A stretch of DNA of 64,000 nucleotides from Flavobacterium columnare NBRC 100251 = ATCC 23463 (GTDB taxonomy: Bacteria; Bacteroidota; Bacteroidia; Flavobacteriales; Flavobacteriaceae), in assembly GCF_002530675.1 (NCBI RefSeq), contig NZ_PCMX01000023.1, positions 49,824-113,823 on the forward strand, read 5' to 3'. Position 1 is the first letter of the stretch, and every line of letters starts with the position of its first letter. The translations under genes and the position numbers were made by a program. Below, piece after piece: positions 63,062 through 64,000 of the stretch. The notes beneath the pieces were generated by a model, which had not been told where the DNA came from, made no database searches, and worked only from the letters and a program-made list of their open reading frames with translations.

Positions 63062-64000
63062 TTATTTTTCTATTTTAATAATTACCATTTTACCATTATA
63101 AGGTTTTTCTCCTTTATTTTTCATAGCTTCATCCGCTTCATTTATTTCATCATAATGTTTACTGTAGATAAAGTAAGTTCCTGTACTTATATCATAAAAG
63201 AAATCTATATTTTTTTCTCCTGCTTGTATTGCTTTTTTCACAAAAGCATCACGTCTTGCTTCATCCTTATGAGTAGCTAATACCATATAAAAACCTGCTT
63301 TTTCATTAGGTACATTTTTAACAATTTGCATATTCATTTGATCGCTATCTCCATAATCAAAATCTGTTGATTTATAAGCTTGATCCGTTGGAGTTGTGCT
63401 TGCCTTAATTTGACTTAAAGTAGCACGATCTTTTTGATATTTAGCAGAAGCATCTTCAAAATTAGCACGTTTAATACGGCGTCTTTTTTCTATTTCCGTT
63501 TGAGTCTTAATATCCTCCAATTTAGTAATTAACTGTTTACTCTCTTCCTCTGATCGAGCTTTATCTTGTTTTAATTTTTCTATTGTTTTAAGATAAGACT
63601 GGTTAATAACATCATTTTTATTAGGTATTTTTTTCAAACGTTCTGCTGCCAAAGTCTGATATTCCGCAATAAACTGATCTTGTTGTTTTATGTTTAATGC
63701 TATTTCACTTTTTAATGATTCTATTGCTTTGTTAGCTTGACTCATGCTCTTAAATTCTACTTCTTGAACAGGAGCTACAATTCCTTTTTCCGAATCATCA
63801 TTTGCTTTACGCATAGCCATTAATTCTTTCTCTTTTTCTAATACTATACTTTGGAATTTTTTAATTGATTCCGATTGTAATTTTTGAGAATCTTCAATAA
63901 CGTTTGACAAATTGTCTATTTCTTTATCTTCTGCTGTTTTTAAAGCTTCTTTACGCGCCAATTCCTCAGCCTCTGATTTCTCTTTCGCTAGACGCTCTGA
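63062..64000 (-). CDS. SprD-like protein, C-terminal part (truncated by window edge)
   Basis: The frame is open to the window edge, with 312 residues visible. It has a long Lys/Glu-rich coiled coil (about 1-190 of the visible part: KEKELMAMRKANDD, ESLKSEIALNIKQQDQF, TEIEKRRRIKRANF). The C-terminal ~80 residues are SPOR-like (AGFYMVLATHKDEARRDAFVKKAI to GTYFIYSKHYDEINEADEAM). Its position just upstream of the giant adhesin matches sprD in the F. johnsoniae sprC-D-B-F operon. The identification as SprD rests on synteny and on the coiled coil and is not certain. Together with sprB and sprF it is probably one transcript. Confidence 0.65.
   Translation of the reverse strand, partial: SERLAKEKSEAEELARKEALKTAEDKEIDNLSNVIEDSQKLQSESIKKFQSIVLEKEKELMAMRKANDDSEKGIVAPVQEVEFKSMSQANKAIESLKSEIALNIKQQDQFIAEYQTLAAERLKKIPNKNDVINQSYLKTIEKLKQDKARSEEESKQLITKLEDIKTQTEIEKRRRIKRANFEDASAKYQKDRATLSQIKASTTPTDQAYKSTDFDYGDSDQMNMQIVKNVPNEKAGFYMVLATHKDEARRDAFVKKAIQAGEKNIDFFYDISTGTYFIYSKHYDEINEADEAMKNKGEKPYNGKMVIIKIEK

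Overview
The window is AT-rich DNA from a member of the Bacteroidota, most likely the family Flavobacteriaceae and probably Flavobacterium. Three things support this. Many genes have a TAnnTTTG -7 element, in four places with a TTG 17-21 bp upstream, which is the flavobacterial SigA promoter. The type IX secretion/gliding genes of the sprD-sprB-sprF cluster are present. Several gene neighbourhoods are typical of the family: ftsX-DUF3098-uppP-truB, thiS-C-E-D-E-G-H-F, and a YugP-type metallopeptidase.

Layout. 1-5.3 kb: the truncated end of uvrC, an outer-membrane patatin/BamA-like esterase and an APC amino-acid permease. 5.6-11 kb: lepA, dusB, pckA and a DUF423 protein. 11.1-14 kb: a saccharopine dehydrogenase-family enzyme, an Lrp/AsnC regulator and a YugP membrane peptidase. 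14-18.8 kb (minus): an operon of orphan histidine kinase, FAD oxidoreductase, mtgA and ctpA-like protease. 18.9-20.9 kb: flavin reductase-like protein, DUF3127 and aat. 21-24.2 kb (minus): M48 peptidase followed by three tandem AIM24-family paralogues. 24.3-31.5 kb (minus): a complete thiamin operon behind a TPP riboswitch and its own promoter. 31.5-37.7 kb: tag, a thioredoxin-like protein, the ftsX-DUF3098-uppP-truB operon and two PAP2 phosphatases. 37.8-42.4 kb: leuS and a DUF262/DUF1524 nuclease-like gene. 42.4-43.8 kb: a dead IS256-family element with a smaller repeat nested in it. 43.8-47.7 kb (minus): an ElaA-like acetyltransferase, a LysM lytic transglycosylase and pgk. 47.7-64 kb (minus): the gliding/adhesion cluster, comprising the end of a SprD-like protein, a 4738-residue SprB-like giant adhesin and sprF.

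How the parts work together. The thiamin operon covers HMP synthesis (ThiC), HMP phosphorylation (ThiD), thiazole synthesis (ThiS, ThiF, ThiH, ThiG) and coupling (ThiE), and one riboswitch controls it. UppP, the two PAP2 proteins, MtgA and the LysM transglycosylase all act on the cell wall or its lipid carrier. SprF probably delivers the SprB-like adhesin through the type IX system to the gliding machinery.

The most interesting non-gene structure is mobile or palindromic small repeats. A 140-163 bp MITE-like element occurs twice, once between thiG and thiH and once inside the dead IS. Palindromic inserts are carried in frame inside leuS. A roughly 11-nt periodic CACARAG repeat flanks thiamin genes. 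I found no tRNA, rRNA or CRISPR array. The window is mostly housekeeping. The candidates for poorly understood biology are the M48-AIM24 x3 operon, the DUF262/DUF1524 gene and the non-repeat domain inside the giant adhesin.
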